Below are positions 62,854 through 64,000 of a DNA stretch of 64,000 nt, piece after piece. The stretch covers positions 1-64,000 of the forward strand of contig CAILHZ010000006.1 of assembly GCA_903834135.1 (NCBI GenBank), in the 5' to 3' direction. This DNA is from an uncultured Opitutia bacterium. Lineage in GTDB: Bacteria; Verrucomicrobiota; Verrucomicrobiia; Opitutales; Opitutaceae. The notes under the pieces are model-generated. The model did not search any database. It saw only the letters and a list, made by a program, of their open reading frames with translations, and was not told where the DNA came from. Positions within the stretch are counted from its first letter, which is position 1. Every line of letters starts with the position of its first letter. The position numbers and the translations under genes are program-made.

Positions 62854-63299
62854 GCCGCGCCCAATTTGCCCAACGTCGTGATGGTCGTGTTGCTGCTCTG
62901 CAGTACATGTATGCTTGGAGTATGAATAATCCCTCCAATATTGCGACTGACCTTGAGACCTTCTTTGCAAGTATGGAGCAGCCACGCTCGCATTATGAAT
63001 TTGGTGAGCAATTAATTCACGGCATTATTGAAAATGTCACTGAGATTGATGCTCGTATCCGTACACTCGCTCAGAATTGGGAATTTGACCGTATCGCAAA
63101 GATTGATTTAGCGATTCTTCGCTTAGCGATCTATGAGATGATCTACAGAAATGATATTCCTCCGGTTGTTTCCATCAATGAGGCGATCGATTTATCTAAG
63201 GAATTTTCAAATCTCGATGCCAAGCGCTTTATCAATGGTATCTTAGATAGGCTTAAAGATCAGCTCGGACGTGATGCCCGCAAAGCGGCTACTCCGTAA
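62850..63299 (+). CDS. nusB: transcription antitermination factor NusB
   Basis: A 149-residue helical protein binding boxA RNA with NusE (S10), for rRNA antitermination. RRDGRVAALQYMYAWS is the N-terminal signature; WEFDRIAKIDLAILRLAIYEMIYR and INEAIDLSKEFSNLDAKRFINGILDRL are the conserved core. Coupled to ribH (ribH-nusB-ftsY). Gap of 39 bases to ftsY. Confidence 0.96.
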   Translation: MSRAQFAQRRDGRVAALQYMYAWSMNNPSNIATDLETFFASMEQPRSHYEFGEQLIHGIIENVTEIDARIRTLAQNWEFDRIAKIDLAILRLAIYEMIYRNDIPPVVSINEAIDLSKEFSNLDAKRFINGILDRLKDQLGRDARKAATP

Positions 63300-63338
63300 T
63301 CAATTTCAGCGGTTTACTGAAACTAGAGATTATTTGAG

Positions 63339-64000
63339 ATGTTTGGTCTTTTTAAAAAATTTAAAGAAGGGTTTTCTAAAACCGTTAGTGCGATTGCGGA
63401 GAAAACGCATGGCTTATTTGGTGGAAGAAAAATTGATGCCTCCTCATTAAGTGAATTAGAAGAAGCCCTTTACACAGCTGATTTCGGGGTAGAAACAACC
63501 AACGAAATTATCCAAGAGATTAAAGAGGCTTATAAAAAAGATAAGGATTTAAAGGGTAAGCAAGCAGCAGAAATAGGAGCCTCAGTCTTAAAACGTATTT
63601 TAGCAGGCAGTGAAGGCGTATTAGTTGAAAGTGGAACTAAACCTACAGTCTTAGCGATCATAGGAGTGAATGGCTCGGGTAAGACAACCAGCTGTGCAAA
63701 ACTCGCTTGGCGCTTAAAAGAAGATAAGAAAACTGTTCTTATTGCAGCTGCGGATACCTTCAGGGCTGCTGCTATTGAGCAATTGCAAACCTGGGCTAAG
63801 AAACTAGACCTAGAATTAATTTCATCTCACACGGGAGCAGATTCAGCTGCACTTGCATTCGATGCCTGGCAGGCTGCTAAGGCTAGGAATAAAGACTATC
63901 TCATTATTGATACTGCGGGACGTCTTCATACCAAAAGTAATTTGATGGATGAATTAGCGAAGATAAGGCGTGTACTACAAAAAAATGATGCAACGGCTCC
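63339..64000 (+). CDS. ftsY: signal recognition particle receptor FtsY (3' end beyond window)
   Basis: From ATG 63339 (MFGLFKKFKEGFSKTV) an open frame of 220 codons runs off the window. The N domain (about 20-95, SSLSELEEALYTADFGVETT) is followed by the G domain: G1 GVNGSGKTT from residue 109, AADTFRAAAIEQLQTWA (I-box region with insertion) and G3 DTAGRLH from residue 191. FtsY receives ribosome-SRP complexes at the membrane. The acidic A domain of E. coli FtsY is missing; the basic, amphipathic N-terminus may bind the membrane instead. The rest is outside. Confidence 0.95.
   Translation, partial: MFGLFKKFKEGFSKTVSAIAEKTHGLFGGRKIDASSLSELEEALYTADFGVETTNEIIQEIKEAYKKDKDLKGKQAAEIGASVLKRILAGSEGVLVESGTKPTVLAIIGVNGSGKTTSCAKLAWRLKEDKKTVLIAAADTFRAAAIEQLQTWAKKLDLELISSHTGADSAALAFDAWQAAKARNKDYLIIDTAGRLHTKSNLMDELAKIRRVLQKNDATA

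Overview
The window looks like part of a Verrucomicrobiota chromosome, probably class Opitutia (Opitutae). This is an inference from three things: the large surface protein with TIG and Ig-like modules and its paired C-terminal repeats, a YXWGXW-repeat protein, and the mix of housekeeping genes. Base composition is moderately AT-rich by eye. Most starts lack a recognisable Shine-Dalgarno sequence. I see no rRNA, prophage, transposase or CRISPR array.

Layout. 1-7.9 kb (+): 3' end of an M3 oligopeptidase, a cupin, a Gfo/Idh/MocA oxidoreductase, a YugP-type zinc peptidase, a secreted GH27 alpha-galactosidase, a transglutaminase-like membrane protein and an M48 protease. 7.9-10.6 kb (-): a ComEC-like MBL hydrolase, an M42 aminopeptidase and GmhA. 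10.7-16.4 kb: ruvC, a decayed fragment of the surface-protein C-terminal repeat, a methyltransferase, a degenerate hybrid kinase coupled to hemH, and gpmI. 16.4-18.2 kb: an accessory island with a perfect 23-bp inverted repeat, an AbiEi/MarR-like regulator and an AbiEii-like nucleotidyltransferase killed by three in-frame stops. 18.3-24.2 kb: aspS, a glnK-amtB nitrogen pair with a sigma-54-like site, and a polytopic membrane protein. 24.2-25.7 kb: a Fic protein with an 11-bp tandem repeat in its promoter region. 25.7-36 kb: a DUF885 peptidase, thrS, cysS, hemB, an acidic protein, pyrD, cysE and trpC. 36-43.2 kb: the surface protein, a small glycosyltransferase-like protein, a TMTC-like TPR membrane protein and tRNA-Ser(GGA).

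43.4-56.8 kb is one tight operon for respiratory complex I, nuoB to nuoN, without nuoA. 56.9-64 kb: a YXWGXW protein, a double-domain ThyX, a small coiled-coil protein, rarA, ribB (with a dead GTP-cyclohydrolase-II half), ribH, nusB and the 5' part of ftsY.

The strongest unusual items are the complementary degeneration of the two ThyX halves, the RibB protein with a non-catalytic RibA-like domain, the hybrid kinase with Gln at the phospho-acceptor His position, the nonsense-only decay of the toxin-like gene beside an intact regulator and 23-bp inverted repeat, and the buried relic of a surface-protein domain at 11.3-11.5 kb. I found no convincing wholly new multi-gene system.
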